In this document: positions 35,919 to 45,133 of the stretch, piece after piece
Layout of the letters: each line of letters opens with the position of its first letter
Numbering within the stretch: position 1 is the first letter of the stretch
Source: Rhodococcus sp. KBS0724
GTDB taxonomy: Bacteria; Actinomycetota; Actinomycetes; Mycobacteriales; Mycobacteriaceae
Direction of reading: 5' to 3'
DNA length: 64,000 bases
Assembly: GCF_005938745.2 (NCBI RefSeq)
Contig: NZ_VCBX02000001.1
Span: forward strand, 4,912,501 to 4,976,500
Made by a program: the position numbers and the translations under genes
Notes under the pieces: generated by a model
Told to the model about the DNA's origin: nothing
The model's input: only the letters and a program-made list of their open reading frames with translations
The model's database searches: none

Positions 35919-36350
35919 ATGCAACATCTCAGCGCAATCGAACCCGATCAGGATCGCACTCAACCAGTAGTCGAGTTGAGAATCCGGGCAACCCTTGACC
36001 AGTTGTCGATATTGCGGGCGCTCGCTGCGACCGTCGCAATTCAAGAGAACTTCGACCTCGACGCCATTGCCGACATCAGGCTGGCCATGGATGAGATCTG
36101 TACGCATCTCATCGTGCGAGCTCTCCCCGATTCAGTGCTGGTGTGCCGATTTGTCTGTGCGGCGTCCCAGCTACATATTTCGGTCTCGACCACGACAGCT
36201 GCGTCCGACGGCGCCGACCAGCGCTCCTTCGGTTGGCACGTCCTGACGGCTCTCACCGACTCGATTTCCCTCGATCAAGAAGAAGATCCGAATGGTGCCG
36301 GGTACATCACGACTATGAAGTTCACCAAAGCTGACGGCAGGCGCCAGTGA
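35919..36350 (+). CDS. anti-sigma factor, RsbW/HATPase-like
   Basis: A 143-residue serine-kinase-type anti-sigma factor. Fold visible from VELRIRATLDQLSILRAL and IADIRLAMDEICTHLIV (N box) to GWHVLTALTDSI. In canonical members the N box has an Asn that binds Mg-ATP; here the residue is His (DEICTHL). ATG 35919 has GGAGAACTC before it. Its stop overlaps the sigma factor start (GTGA), typical for an anti-sigma/sigma pair. Confidence 0.8.
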   Translation: MQHLSAIEPDQDRTQPVVELRIRATLDQLSILRALAATVAIQENFDLDAIADIRLAMDEICTHLIVRALPDSVLVCRFVCAASQLHISVSTTTAASDGADQRSFGWHVLTALTDSISLDQEEDPNGAGYITTMKFTKADGRRQ

Positions 36351-37159
36351 CATCGTCCGCTCATGGGACATCGTCCGAGCATGGCCCACCGCGGCCGCGT
36401 CGTCGGTCTACAGACGAGTATCGAGACGTCATAGCGGTTTTCGAGAAGCTGAGCACCCTCGATCGGTCGGGAACCGAGTACGAACGAGTGCGAGCGGCAC
36501 TCATCACACGCTGCCTGCCTTTGGCCGAGCACATCGCCCGGCGGTTCGACGGCCGCGGCGAAGCACACGACGATCTTGTTCAGGTCGCACGGCTCGGCCT
36601 GGTCAACGCTGTCGACCGGTTCGACGTCAGTCGTGGATCGGACTTCGTATCGTTTGCCGTCCCCACGGTTATGGGCGAAGTACGTCGACACTTCCGAGAC
36701 ACCGGTTGGGCAGTCCGCGTTCCGCGCCGCATGAAGGAACTGCACTTTCAACTCGGCCAGGCGATCAGCGAACTGTCACAGCAGTTGGGGCATGCTCCGA
36801 CCGTCGACGAACTTGCGGCGACGCTGGGCGTCGAACGCGAAGAAGTCGCCCAAGCGCTCATTGCCGGAAATGCCTATCAGACTGTGTCGGTCGACGGCGC
36901 GGCGTCCAATCACACCGACGACCTTCCTCTGGTGGAGACACTGGGTGACTACGACGCAGCCCTCGAGAATGTCGAAAATCACGAGGCACTGCGTCCACTG
37001 CTCGAGAAGCTGCCGGACCGCGAGAGGACCGTGTTGATGCTGCGGTTCTTCGGCAATCTCACGCAGACACAGATCGCCGAAAAGGTCGGAGTATCGCAGA
37101 TGCACGTGTCGAGGTTGCTCGCGAAAACCCTCAGCAGCCTTCGCGAGCAACTCGACTGA
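36347..37159 (+). CDS. SigB/SigF/SigG-type sigma factor
   Basis: A 270-residue group 3 sigma factor. Region 2 (HDDLVQVARLGLVNAVDRFDVSRGSDFVSFAVPTVMGEVRRHFRDT-type segment, ~72-115), region 3 (VDELAATLGVEREEV) and region 4 with HTH QTQIAEKVGVSQMHVSRLL (~240-258). It would redirect RNA polymerase to stress/development promoters. Start GTG 36347 overlaps the anti-sigma stop. The convergent alcohol dehydrogenase starts its stop 11 bp away. Confidence 0.92.
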   Translation: MTSSAHGTSSEHGPPRPRRRSTDEYRDVIAVFEKLSTLDRSGTEYERVRAALITRCLPLAEHIARRFDGRGEAHDDLVQVARLGLVNAVDRFDVSRGSDFVSFAVPTVMGEVRRHFRDTGWAVRVPRRMKELHFQLGQAISELSQQLGHAPTVDELAATLGVEREEVAQALIAGNAYQTVSVDGAASNHTDDLPLVETLGDYDAALENVENHEALRPLLEKLPDRERTVLMLRFFGNLTQTQIAEKVGVSQMHVSRLLAKTLSSLREQLD

Positions 37160-37169
37160 CGAGCAGCGT

Positions 37170-38210
37170 TCAGATGGTGGCCGTGTCGATGACAAATCGG
37201 TAGCGAACGTTGCTTGCGACCACGCGGTCGTAAGCGGCGTTGATCTCACTGGCGGGGATGAGTTCGATCTCGGCCCCGATGCCGTGTTCGGCGCAGAAGT
37301 TCAGCATCTCCTGCGTCTGCGGAATGCCGCCAACCATGCTGCCGGCCAAGCTACGACGGTTTGCGGCGAGGGAGAACGCGCGCACCTCGATCGGCTTCTC
37401 GGGCAATCCCAATTCGACCAATGTTCCGTTGAGCGCAAGCAAAGACATGTGCGCATCGATGTCGAGATTGACCGACACGGTGTTGAGGATCAGGTCGAAC
37501 TGTCCACGCAATGCCTTGAACGTGCCGGGATCCTTGGTGGCGTAGTAGTGATCCGCACCGAAACGCAGACCGTCGTCCTGCTTGCTCAGTGATTGACTCA
37601 GGACGGTGACCTCGGCGCCCATCGCTTTGGCGATCTTCACACCGACGTGACCGAGACCACCGAAGCCGATGATCGCAACCTTCGTGCCCGGTCCGGTTTT
37701 CCAATGCCGCAGCGGCGAGTACAACGTGATGCCTGCGCACAGAAGTGGCGCCGCGACGTCGAGTTCGATGCCGTCGGGAATCGACAGAACGAAGTGTTCA
37801 GTGACGACGATGTGCGTCGAGTACCCACCCTGAGTGCGCTCGCCGTCACGGCCGGTGGCGTTGTACGTACCGGTCACACCCTTGCGGCAGTACTGCTCCT
37901 CACCGGCGACGCAGGCGTCGCACTCACCGCACGAGTCGACGAAGCAGCCGACGCCGACGCGGTCGCCGACCTTGTGCTTGGTGACATCGGAACCCACCGC
38001 GGCGACTACGCCGGCGATTTCGTGTCCGGGAACGATCGGGTATTTGGCTCCGCCCCACTCGTTTCGGGCGGTGTGGATGTCGGAGTGGCAGATTCCGGAA
38101 AACTTGATGTCGATGAGAATGTCGAGTGGACCGAGCTCGCGTCGTTCGATGGTGGTCTTCTCGAGGGGGCCGTCAGCGGACGTCGCGGCATAAGCAGCAG
38201 CAGTAACCAT
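37170..38210 (-). CDS. zinc-dependent NAD(P)-linked alcohol dehydrogenase
   Basis: A 346-residue medium-chain dehydrogenase. Catalytic zinc motifs GICHSDIH (~40-47) and GHEIAG (~61), structural zinc region [15 protein letters not shown] (~95-110), Rossmann GFGGLGHVG (~178-186). Resembles cinnamyl/aldehyde reductase-type (AdhC/YahK) members that reduce aldehydes with NADPH. ATG 38210 chosen at the canonical start, the longer frame being antisense noise. A hairpin lies upstream, between it and the MetE-family gene. Confidence 0.9.
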   Translation of the reverse strand: MVTAAAYAATSADGPLEKTTIERRELGPLDILIDIKFSGICHSDIHTARNEWGGAKYPIVPGHEIAGVVAAVGSDVTKHKVGDRVGVGCFVDSCGECDACVAGEEQYCRKGVTGTYNATGRDGERTQGGYSTHIVVTEHFVLSIPDGIELDVAAPLLCAGITLYSPLRHWKTGPGTKVAIIGFGGLGHVGVKIAKAMGAEVTVLSQSLSKQDDGLRFGADHYYATKDPGTFKALRGQFDLILNTVSVNLDIDAHMSLLALNGTLVELGLPEKPIEVRAFSLAANRRSLAGSMVGGIPQTQEMLNFCAEHGIGAEIELIPASEINAAYDRVVASNVRYRFVIDTATI

Positions 38211-38231
38211 GAGTACATGCCTACTCGCGCA

Positions 38232-38262
38232 AGAAGGGACCTGCAAATTGCAGGTCCCTTCT
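38232..38262. terminator. hairpin terminator after the MetE-family gene
   Basis: AGAAGGGACCTGCAA (38232-38246) pairs with TTGCAGGTCCCTTCT (38248-38262): a 12-15 bp stem just past the stop at 38275. On the minus strand it is followed by CTTGCGCGAG, so a U-run is short. Confidence 0.75.
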
Positions 38263-38274
38263 GTGCCGATTTGT

Positions 38275-40581
38275 CTAGCTACCGGTATCCTGAGCGTTCT
38301 CGGCCCGGCGACGCAGTCGTCTCGCCGCGGCAACCAAGTTGCGCAGTGACGGCTCGAGCTGCCACGGATGGCGAGTCTTGAGCCCGCCGTCCGGGTTCGC
38401 CCACAAGCGATCGAGAGAAATCGATTCGCTTGCCTCCGTGAGCAATTCGTCGAGTTCGTCGATATCCGGGATCCTCGCCGAACGGGACTCGTACACACCG
38501 GGGCCGACGCCGTGCGTGAGCGCGCCTTCCTTCAGTGCATCGAGCACCCACGTGATGGAGCGGGTCGCGACGATAGCCGTCACATCGGCGTCCAACCGTT
38601 CGATGGCGTCGACCACCGACGACCGAGCGGAGTACGTCAGATGTGTGTGGATCTGTGTTTCCGGCTTCGCTCCACCTGTTGCCAGACGGAACGCGTCGAC
38701 GGCCCACTCCAGGTAGGCCTCCCGGCCGTCCTCACGTAGCGGCAGCAGTTCACGAATTGCCGGTTCGTCCACCTGGATGATGGCGATGCCGGCCGCTTCG
38801 AGATCTGCAATTTCGTCCCGAATGACAAGGGCCAGTTGCTCTGCCGTTTCGTAGAGCGGCTGATCCTGACGGACGAAAGAACGGGCGATCATGGTGACAG
38901 GTCCGGTGAGCATGCCCTTCACCGGCTTGTCGGTCAGTGACTGCGCGTACGCAATCCACTCGACCGTCATCGGCTTCGGACGTGCGATGTCCCCGTAGAG
39001 AATCGGCGGACGCGTACAACGGGATCCGTATGCCTGAACCCAACCGTTGTGCGTGAAGGCATACCCTTCGAGCAGTTCGGCGAAGTACTGGATCATGTCG
39101 TTGCGCTCGTGCTCACCGTGCACGAGAACATCGAGTCCGATGTCCTCCTGCAGGCGGATGGTGCGTTCGATCTCTTCCTGGATGCGCTTGTAGTAGTCGT
39201 CCCACGCCAACCGGCCTTCACCGAGTTCGTAACGCGCCTGGCGGATTTCGTTGGTCTGCGGGAACGAGCCCAATGTCTGAGCCGGCACCAACGGCAGGTT
39301 CAACCGTTCCTGCTGCACCTTGCGACGCTCTTCGTACGGCGCTCGAATACGATCTTCGGGCTTGATGGCGTTGACCCGGGCTCGCACCGCGTGCTTGAGC
39401 TTGAAGTGCACCTTCGTCGGACGCTTACGCCACTTGTCCGACGGACCTTCGGTGAGCGCCTTCGCGAGTGTGACGACCTCGCCGACCTTCTGCTTGGCAA
39501 AGGCCAGACGATCAGCGACGTCTCCCGGGATGTCGTACTCGGAGAGCACGTCGTACGGCACGTGCAGCAGCGAAGACGACGTGGAGACAACAAGATCCGG
39601 GACAACGTCCTTGAGCTCGTTGAGGTACGTCAAGGTGTTGAAACGATCGACTCGCCAGACGTTTCGTCCGTCGACCACACCGGCGTAGATGCGCTTGCGC
39701 TTGATGTGGGGAACCGCGGCCAGCTCTTCGGCCGTGATTCGACCGTGCACGAGGTCCAGTCCGAATGCCTCGATCTTGGTGGCAGCCAGAATGTTAAGAG
39801 CCTCGCCGAATTTGCCGTACGGTCCCGTGACCAGCAGACGCGGACGCAGCGGTGCCGTCGACAGCTTCTCGTACGCCCGCTTGAGTGCATCGAGTTCTTC
39901 GGCCGAGCGATCCTCCGTCACCGAAGGCTCGTCCAGCTGGACGCACGTCGCGCCGGCCTTGGCCAACTGCTCGAACAGCTTCTCGTACACGGGAAGTAGA
40001 TCGTCGAGTCGGTCGAGCGGTGTGAACTCGGAGTCAACCGCTTCGGTTGCCGGCCCCACCTTGGAGAGCAGAAGCAACGACACCGGTCCCATGATCACGG
40101 GACGCAGTTCGATGCCTCGTTCCTTGGCACGCTCGAATTCGTCGAGCAGTGCCTCCGAGTTGAGTGAGAACTCCGTCGCGGCGTCGATCTCGGGCTGACG
40201 GTAGTAGTAGTTGGTGCCGAAGAACCTGACCAACTCGAGGGGCGGGAAGTCGGGACGTCCACGCGCCATCGTGAAGTAGAAATCGAGTGGGTCCAAAGCG
40301 CTTTCGAGCGGCTTGAAGCGCTCGGGGACGGCGCCGAACAGCAAGGCGTTGTCGAGAACGTGATCGTAGAACGAGAAGGTGTTGCCGGGAACCTGGCTCA
40401 ATCCCGTTGCAGCCAATTCACTCCAGGTCGATTCCTGAAGTTCCTTGGCGACCGCGAGAAGTGCATCCTTGTCGGAATTGCCGTGCCAGTAGGACTCGAG
40501 GGCACGCTTGAGCTCCCGCCGCGGCCCGATGCGCGGGTACCCCAGGACGCTGGAGCCGAATGCTGCAGTGCTGCTGGACAT
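38275..40581 (-). CDS. metE: MetE-family protein lacking catalytic zinc ligands
   Basis: A 768-residue two-domain protein aligned over its full length with cobalamin-independent methionine synthase, which methylates homocysteine from methyl-THF(Glu)n. Kept: [16 protein letters not shown] at the N-terminus, [26 protein letters not shown] and [10 protein letters not shown]. Lost: with a constant offset of 6 from E. coli MetE, His647 (HTHL) stays, but Cys643 becomes Thr649, Glu665 becomes Val671, Cys726 becomes Gly732 ([10 protein letters not shown]), and the catalytic His694 becomes Arg700. Three of four zinc ligands are gone, so the classical reaction is doubtful; another methyl transfer, a non-enzymatic role or a decaying paralogue are possible. 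ATG 40581 follows AAAGG. The frame is intact. Confidence 0.9.
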   Translation of the reverse strand: MSSSTAAFGSSVLGYPRIGPRRELKRALESYWHGNSDKDALLAVAKELQESTWSELAATGLSQVPGNTFSFYDHVLDNALLFGAVPERFKPLESALDPLDFYFTMARGRPDFPPLELVRFFGTNYYYRQPEIDAATEFSLNSEALLDEFERAKERGIELRPVIMGPVSLLLLSKVGPATEAVDSEFTPLDRLDDLLPVYEKLFEQLAKAGATCVQLDEPSVTEDRSAEELDALKRAYEKLSTAPLRPRLLVTGPYGKFGEALNILAATKIEAFGLDLVHGRITAEELAAVPHIKRKRIYAGVVDGRNVWRVDRFNTLTYLNELKDVVPDLVVSTSSSLLHVPYDVLSEYDIPGDVADRLAFAKQKVGEVVTLAKALTEGPSDKWRKRPTKVHFKLKHAVRARVNAIKPEDRIRAPYEERRKVQQERLNLPLVPAQTLGSFPQTNEIRQARYELGEGRLAWDDYYKRIQEEIERTIRLQEDIGLDVLVHGEHERNDMIQYFAELLEGYAFTHNGWVQAYGSRCTRPPILYGDIARPKPMTVEWIAYAQSLTDKPVKGMLTGPVTMIARSFVRQDQPLYETAEQLALVIRDEIADLEAAGIAIIQVDEPAIRELLPLREDGREAYLEWAVDAFRLATGGAKPETQIHTHLTYSARSSVVDAIERLDADVTAIVATRSITWVLDALKEGALTHGVGPGVYESRSARIPDIDELDELLTEASESISLDRLWANPDGGLKTRHPWQLEPSLRNLVAAARRLRRRAENAQDTGS

Positions 40582-40602
40582 GCGGTCGACCTTTCTAACC
40601 GA

Positions 40603-40664
40603 GGGGCGCAAGCGCCCTGTGCGCCTTCGTGGTAGCCGGAACTACCAACAAAGGCGCACAGGGC
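40603..40664. promoter_or_regulatory. nested hairpins upstream of the MetE-family gene
   Basis: GCCCTGTGCGCCTT (40614-40627) pairs with AAGGCGCACAGGGC (40651-40664), 14 bp, enclosing an inner 5-bp stem (GGTAG/CTACC). A second hairpin GGGCGC-AA-GCGCCC (40604-40617) overlaps it by 4 nt, so only one can form. Located between the fadB2 stop and the MetE-family start; may be the fadB2 terminator, or a leader element controlling the MetE-family gene. No cobalamin-riboswitch box is visible. Confidence 0.5.
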
Positions 40665-40672
40665 CATTGGCC

Positions 40673-41569
40673 TTAGCTTGCCTGCTTGGCGGAACGACCG
40701 TTGTCGGTGTACTCGTAGAACCCTGCGCCGGACTTCTTGCCCGTCAGACCTGCCTCGACCATACGGAGGAGCAGCGGCGGAGCGGAGTACAGCGGCTCCT
40801 TGAACTCTTCGTACATGGAGTCGGCGATGGACTTGACGGTGTCGAGTCCGACCAGATCCGTCAGGGCCAGCGGACCCATGGGGTGCGCGAGGCCGAGAAC
40901 CGTTGCCTTGTCGATGTCTTCCTTCGTAGCGAAGCCGGACTCGACCATGCGGATGGCGGAGAGCAGGTACGGCACCAGGAGTGCGTTGACGACAAAGCCG
41001 GAGCGGTCGGCGCTGCGGACAACCTGCTTGCCGAGAATGTCACTGGCAAAAGCCTCGGCGCGCTGGCTCACGGTGGAGCTGGTCTTGAGCGTCGTCACCA
41101 ATTCGACGAGCGGCAGAACCGGAACCGGGTTGAAGAAGTGCATACCGATGACGCGCTCGGGACGCTTGGTCGAGATGCCGAGCTTCATGATCGGGATCGA
41201 CGACGTGTTGGACGCGAGAACCGCATCCGGGTCCGTCACGACCGCGTCGAGCTCGGCGAAGATTTCGCTCTTGATCTTCTCGTCTTCGACGACGGCCTCC
41301 ACGACGAGCTGGCGGTCCGCGAAATCTCCCAGATCGGAGGTGAAACGCAGACGCCATGCGGCCTGCTCACGCTCACGTTCTGTGATCTTTCCGCTGCTCA
41401 CGCCGCGGTCGAGCGAACGCAGGATGCGTGAACGCCCGGCTGCAGCAAGCTCGCGAGTCTGCTCGAAGACCAGAACATCGACATGTGCGCGGGCGCACAC
41501 CTCGGCGATTCCGGCACCCATGATTCCGGCGCCGATAACGCCGACGCGCTGAATTTTTTCGCTGGTCAC
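40673..41569 (-). CDS. fadB2: 3-hydroxybutyryl-CoA dehydrogenase
   Basis: A 298-residue 3-hydroxyacyl-CoA dehydrogenase: Rossmann VIGAGIMGAGIA at ~10-21, catalytic GMHFFNPVPVLPLVE near 143 with the His, and a C-terminal helical dimer domain. Converts 3-hydroxybutyryl-CoA and acetoacetyl-CoA. Orthologue of Rv0468 (FadB2), upstream of icl and transcribed the same way 177 bp further along. Links fatty acid breakdown to the glyoxylate shunt. Confidence 0.92.
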   Translation of the reverse strand: MTSEKIQRVGVIGAGIMGAGIAEVCARAHVDVLVFEQTRELAAAGRSRILRSLDRGVSSGKITEREREQAAWRLRFTSDLGDFADRQLVVEAVVEDEKIKSEIFAELDAVVTDPDAVLASNTSSIPIMKLGISTKRPERVIGMHFFNPVPVLPLVELVTTLKTSSTVSQRAEAFASDILGKQVVRSADRSGFVVNALLVPYLLSAIRMVESGFATKEDIDKATVLGLAHPMGPLALTDLVGLDTVKSIADSMYEEFKEPLYSAPPLLLRMVEAGLTGKKSGAGFYEYTDNGRSAKQAS

Positions 41570-41692
41570 GTCAGCTCCTTGTTTGTCTCGTGGAGTGTGT
41601 CTGGTGGAGGTGTTGCATAAGAAGCACTTCGAACCGCGTCGACACTGGTGGCCGACGCAATCGGAACTGCCTTGAAGACGAAAGGTCGTGAT

Positions 41693-41731
41693 AAAAAGCA
41701 GGGGAGAGACCCGAAGCCGAGCCTCTCCCCC
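41693..41731 (-). terminator. rho-independent terminator of aceA
   Basis: GGGGAGAG (41701-41708) pairs with CTCTCCCC (41723-41730), followed on the minus strand by TGC and a T5 run (41697-41693), just past the aceA stop at 41747. Confidence 0.85.
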
Positions 41732-41746
41732 ACCCGATGTCAGTTC

Positions 41747-43036
41747 TTAGTGGAACTGTCCCTCTTCGGTGGAGCCCTTGAGAGCTGCCGTCGAGGTGTT
41801 GGGGTCAACGGTGGTGGCGATGGTGTCGAAGTAGCCGGCGCCAACCTCACGCTGGTGCTTGATGGCGGTGAAGCCGCGCTCTTCGGCAGCCTTGAACTCG
41901 CGCTCCTGCAGGTCGACGAATGCCGTCATGCCTTCGCGGGCGTAGCCGTAGGCCAGGTCGAACATGCCGTAGTTGAGCGAGTGGAAGCCAGCGAGCGTGA
42001 TGAACTGGAACTTGAAGCCCATTGCGCCGAGCTCCTTCTGGAACTTCGCGATGGTCGCGTCGTCCAGGTGCGCCTTCCAGTTGAAGGACGGGGAGCAGTT
42101 GTAGGCCAGGAGCTGGTCCGGGAATTCGCTGCGAACGGACTCGGCGAACTTCTTTGCAACCTCGAGGTCCGGCACGCCGGTCTCCATCCAGATGAGGTCT
42201 GCGTACGGTGCGTAAGCCTTGGCGCGAGCGATGCAGGGCTCGATGCCGTTCTTGACGCCGTAGAAGCCTTCGGCCGTGCGGGTTCCGTCGAGGAACGGGC
42301 GGTCACGCTCGTCCACGTCGGAGGTGATGAGGGTTGCAGCCTCGGCGTCGGTGCGGGCGATGATGACGGACGGAACGTCCGCGACATCGGAAGCCAGACG
42401 AGCCGAGGTCAGGGTGCGGATGTGCTGCTGCGTGGGGATGAGCACCTTGCCGCCGAGGTGGCCGCACTTCTTCTCCGAAGCGAGCTGATCCTCCCAGTGG
42501 ACACCGGCAGCGCCGGCGCCGATCATGGCCTTCTGCAGCTCGTATGCGTTGAGAGCGCCACCGAAGCCGGCTTCGGCGTCGGCAACGATCGGAGCGAGCC
42601 AGTTGCTGACGGAGGTGTCACCCTCGGTCTTGGCGATCTCGTCGGCGCGCAGCAGTGCGTTGTTGATGCGACGAACGACGGTCGGCACCGAGTTGGCCGG
42701 GTAGAGGCTCTGGTCCGGGTAGGTGTGGCCCGAGAGGTTAGCGTCGCCGGCAACCTGCCAGCCGGAGAGGTAGATGGCCTTGAGGCCGGCGCGAACCTGC
42801 TGCACAGCCATGTTGCCGGTAAGTGCACCGAGGGAGTTGATGTAGTCCTCGTTGTTCACGAGATCCCAGAGGATCTCGGATCCGCGACGAGCGAGGGTCT
42901 GCTCCTCGACGACGGTGCCCTGGAGCTTGACGACCTGATCGGCCGTGTAGTTACGAGTTACGCCCTTCCAGCGAGGGTTGGTGTCCCAATCCTGCTGAAG
43001 CTCTGCTGCGGTCTTCGGGGTGCCGGTGGTCGACAT
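41747..43036 (-). CDS. aceA: isocitrate lyase (Icl1-type)
   Basis: A 429-residue enzyme splitting isocitrate into glyoxylate and succinate, the key step of the glyoxylate shunt on acetate or fatty acids. Active-site motif KKCGHLGGK near residue 190, with the catalytic Cys; [13 protein letters not shown] near 90 and [11 protein letters not shown] are conserved. ATG 43036 follows GGAGTCTTG. The 5' region carries a dyad shared with ramB, consistent with RamB control known for mycobacterial icl1 and corynebacterial aceA. Confidence 0.97.
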   Translation of the reverse strand: MSTTGTPKTAAELQQDWDTNPRWKGVTRNYTADQVVKLQGTVVEEQTLARRGSEILWDLVNNEDYINSLGALTGNMAVQQVRAGLKAIYLSGWQVAGDANLSGHTYPDQSLYPANSVPTVVRRINNALLRADEIAKTEGDTSVSNWLAPIVADAEAGFGGALNAYELQKAMIGAGAAGVHWEDQLASEKKCGHLGGKVLIPTQQHIRTLTSARLASDVADVPSVIIARTDAEAATLITSDVDERDRPFLDGTRTAEGFYGVKNGIEPCIARAKAYAPYADLIWMETGVPDLEVAKKFAESVRSEFPDQLLAYNCSPSFNWKAHLDDATIAKFQKELGAMGFKFQFITLAGFHSLNYGMFDLAYGYAREGMTAFVDLQEREFKAAEERGFTAIKHQREVGAGYFDTIATTVDPNTSTAALKGSTEEGQFH

Positions 43037-43211
43037 CAAGACTCCATCTCTTTGATCTACTGGTCCGGCCCGTTGTGAGCAGTACGTGAGCGGTACATCC
43101 GTACTGCTTCACATCCTTGCCAGGCCCTTTTTGTGTACTCATCGAGAATGGCACATCGAAAAAGTGCCGTCTACCTGTTGCTACTGCCAATCTTCGCTAT
43201 CTTTTCAACAC

Positions 43212-43230
43212 ACTTTGCTAAGCCTGCGAA
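43212..43230. promoter_or_regulatory. candidate RamB site upstream of aceA
   Basis: ACTTTGCTAAGCCTGCGAA contains TTTGC-N7-GCGAA, an inverted repeat, and fits the RamB consensus core ACTTTGC. The same element with three changes lies upstream of ramB (45749-45767). Confidence 0.6.
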
Positions 43231-43270
43231 GATCTAAGGGGGTCCAAACCTCACCAATCGGGCAGGTTTC

Positions 43271-43507
43271 CTACTGGCCAGTAGCAAGAAACTGCAGGCT
43301 GTGAACGAAATGCACACAACCTCCTGCGGCGATGCGAGCACGCCGACGACGAGCAACTTCAGCATCACTTCCAGCAACATTTTCGGGCTCGGAGTGACCG
43401 CAATCACGCCGATTTCGTGGATTCGCCGTTCTGGGCGGGATTTTCTGCACACAAGTCGTCTCGATACGCGGGTTCCAGCGCGGTTTCGCAATCTTGTGTG
43501 CACACAG
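43271..43507. promoter_or_regulatory. palindrome and three TGCACACA repeats before fmdB
   Basis: The 273-bp spacer before fmdB holds a perfect palindrome CTACTGGCCAGTAG (43271-43284), a 12-bp palindrome TGTGTGCACACA (43495-43506) and three copies of TGCACACA (43311, 43446, 43499). No gene is supported here. They are candidate sites for fmd or aceA control. Confidence 0.45.
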
Positions 43508-43556
43508 GCTCGTCGTTCCGCTGCCGCCGACGCCAACCTCCACTAGCGTGACGCCC

Positions 43557-43844
43557 ATGCCCCTGTACGAGTTTCGCTGCACCGGCTGCGGACCGCTCGA
43601 GCGGTCGTTTGCGATGGCCGAGGTCCCCTCGTCAATTGTGTGCCCTCAATGCTCCGGCGATTCCCGACGCGTGATGTCGACGCCGAGATTGAGCCACGCA
43701 TCCTCTGCCGCGATGGGACTCCTGGACGCCACGGCGCGATCCGCCCATGAGCCGGCAGTAGTGAGCGGTTCACTACCGGGCGCTCGCCGCTCCGCTCCCC
43801 CGACTACGTCTAATCCGTTGCACCGCAAGCTACCTCGCCCCTGA
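43557..43844 (+). CDS. fmdB: FmdB-family zinc ribbon protein
   Basis: A 95-residue protein. N-terminal zinc ribbon with CTGCGP and CPQC (CxxC...CxxC, residues ~8-33), typical of FmdB/formamidase regulator proteins, then a low-complexity tail. It begins MPLYEFRCTG. TAGCGT lies 7 nt before the ATG and no ribosome binding site is seen, so it may be leaderless. Followed by the formamidase gene after 28 bp. Confidence 0.85.
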   Translation: MPLYEFRCTGCGPLERSFAMAEVPSSIVCPQCSGDSRRVMSTPRLSHASSAAMGLLDATARSAHEPAVVSGSLPGARRSAPPTTSNPLHRKLPRP

Positions 43845-43872
43845 AAGTCCCACCCGATGATGAGGAGTTCAC

Positions 43873-45132
43873 ATGCCGGAGTTGCTGTTCCCCCTCGATT
43901 CCACCAAGAAGTTCACCGAGCAGGCCATCGTCGGCCATAACCGCTGGCACCCGGACATTCCGGCCGCGGTCACAGTGAAGCCGGGGGACTCGTTCCGTGT
44001 CCACTGCCGCGAGTGGTTCGACGGCGCCATTCACAACGACGATTCCGCGGACGACATTCTCAACGCGCCACTCACCACCGTGCACACGCTTTCCGGTCCT
44101 TTCGCCGTAGAAGGGGCAAAGCCCGGCGACCTCTTGATCGTCGACATTCTCGACATCGGCCCTATCCCCCAAGAAGATTCGGGTCCGTTGGCCGGCCAGG
44201 GCTGGGGGTACACCGGCATCTTCCCGCGCAACAACGGCGGAGGATTCCTCACCGAGCAGTTCCCCGACGCATACAAAGCGGTGTGGGATTTCTCGGGGCA
44301 AACCGCGACGTCGCGCCATATCCCACACGTATCGTTCACCGGAATAGTGCACCCGGGACTCATGGGCACTGCGCCGTCAGCAGCCCTACTCTCGAAGTGG
44401 AACGCCCGCGAAGGCGCACTGATTGCCACTGATCCCAATCGCGTTCCCCCACTGGCACTTCCGCCCGAGCCCCGGGACGCCGTGCTCGGAACACTCACCG
44501 GCGACGACTACATCCGAGTTGCCGGCGAAGCTGCCCGCACCGCTCCCCCGCGTGAAAACGGCGGCAACCAGGACATCAAGAACCTGACAAAGGGCAGCCG
44601 AATCTTCTACCCCGTATTTGTCGACGGCGCGAACTTGTCCGTCGGAGACCTGCACTTCTCCCAGGGCGACGGTGAGATCACTTTCTGCGGCGCCATCGAG
44701 ATGGGCGGCTTCATCGATCTGCGCGTCGACATCATCAAAGGCGGCATGGACACCTACGGGGTGTCCGAGAATGCGATCTTCATGCCGGGCAACACAGACC
44801 CGCAGTATTCCGAGTGGCTGGCGTTCTCGGGCACATCCGTGACGCTGGACGGTGAGCAGAAGTATCTGGACTCCCACCTCTCCTACCAGCGCGCGTGCCT
44901 GCACGCGATCGAGTACCTCACGAAGTTCGGCTACGCCCCGGAGCAGGCGTATCTACTTCTCGGCGCCGCACCGATCGAAGGCCGACTCTCCGGCGTCGTC
45001 GATATTCCGAACTCCTGCTCGACGGTGTATCTCCCGACCGCGATCTTCGACTTCCCGCTTGCTCCGTCTGCGAGCGGGCCATTCCAGATCGATCCGGGAA
45101 TGGGTGCTCCGCGTTCGGAGAACAAAGTTTGA
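43873..45132 (+). CDS. fmdA: formamidase
   Basis: A 419-residue enzyme of the acetamidase/formamidase family hydrolysing formamide (or short amides) to formate and ammonia. Characteristic NNGGGFLTEQFPDA, HPGLMGTAPS and GGNQDIKNLTKGS segments; no signal peptide, cytoplasmic. GATGAGGAGTTCAC precedes the ATG. Together with FmdB forms a nitrogen-scavenging pair; formate could feed folate metabolism as handled by PurU. Length matches the family. Confidence 0.92.
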   Translation: MPELLFPLDSTKKFTEQAIVGHNRWHPDIPAAVTVKPGDSFRVHCREWFDGAIHNDDSADDILNAPLTTVHTLSGPFAVEGAKPGDLLIVDILDIGPIPQEDSGPLAGQGWGYTGIFPRNNGGGFLTEQFPDAYKAVWDFSGQTATSRHIPHVSFTGIVHPGLMGTAPSAALLSKWNAREGALIATDPNRVPPLALPPEPRDAVLGTLTGDDYIRVAGEAARTAPPRENGGNQDIKNLTKGSRIFYPVFVDGANLSVGDLHFSQGDGEITFCGAIEMGGFIDLRVDIIKGGMDTYGVSENAIFMPGNTDPQYSEWLAFSGTSVTLDGEQKYLDSHLSYQRACLHAIEYLTKFGYAPEQAYLLLGAAPIEGRLSGVVDIPNSCSTVYLPTAIFDFPLAPSASGPFQIDPGMGAPRSENKV

Positions 45133-45133
45133 T

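Noticed and set aside
35345..35998. 217-codon plus-strand frame across STAS and spacer
   Set aside because: Overlaps the STAS gene antisense and has no recognisable features.
40398..40667. Leader frame MALCAFVGSSG starting inside the hairpin before the MetE-family gene
   Set aside because: It runs out of frame for ~80 codons into the MetE-family gene and its codons are dictated by the hairpin arms.
43234..43536. Small minus-strand frame with a hydrophobic stretch (LLEVMLKLLVVGVLA) before fmdB
   Set aside because: No ribosome binding site or promoter, and the region carries palindromes and repeats more typical of regulatory DNA.
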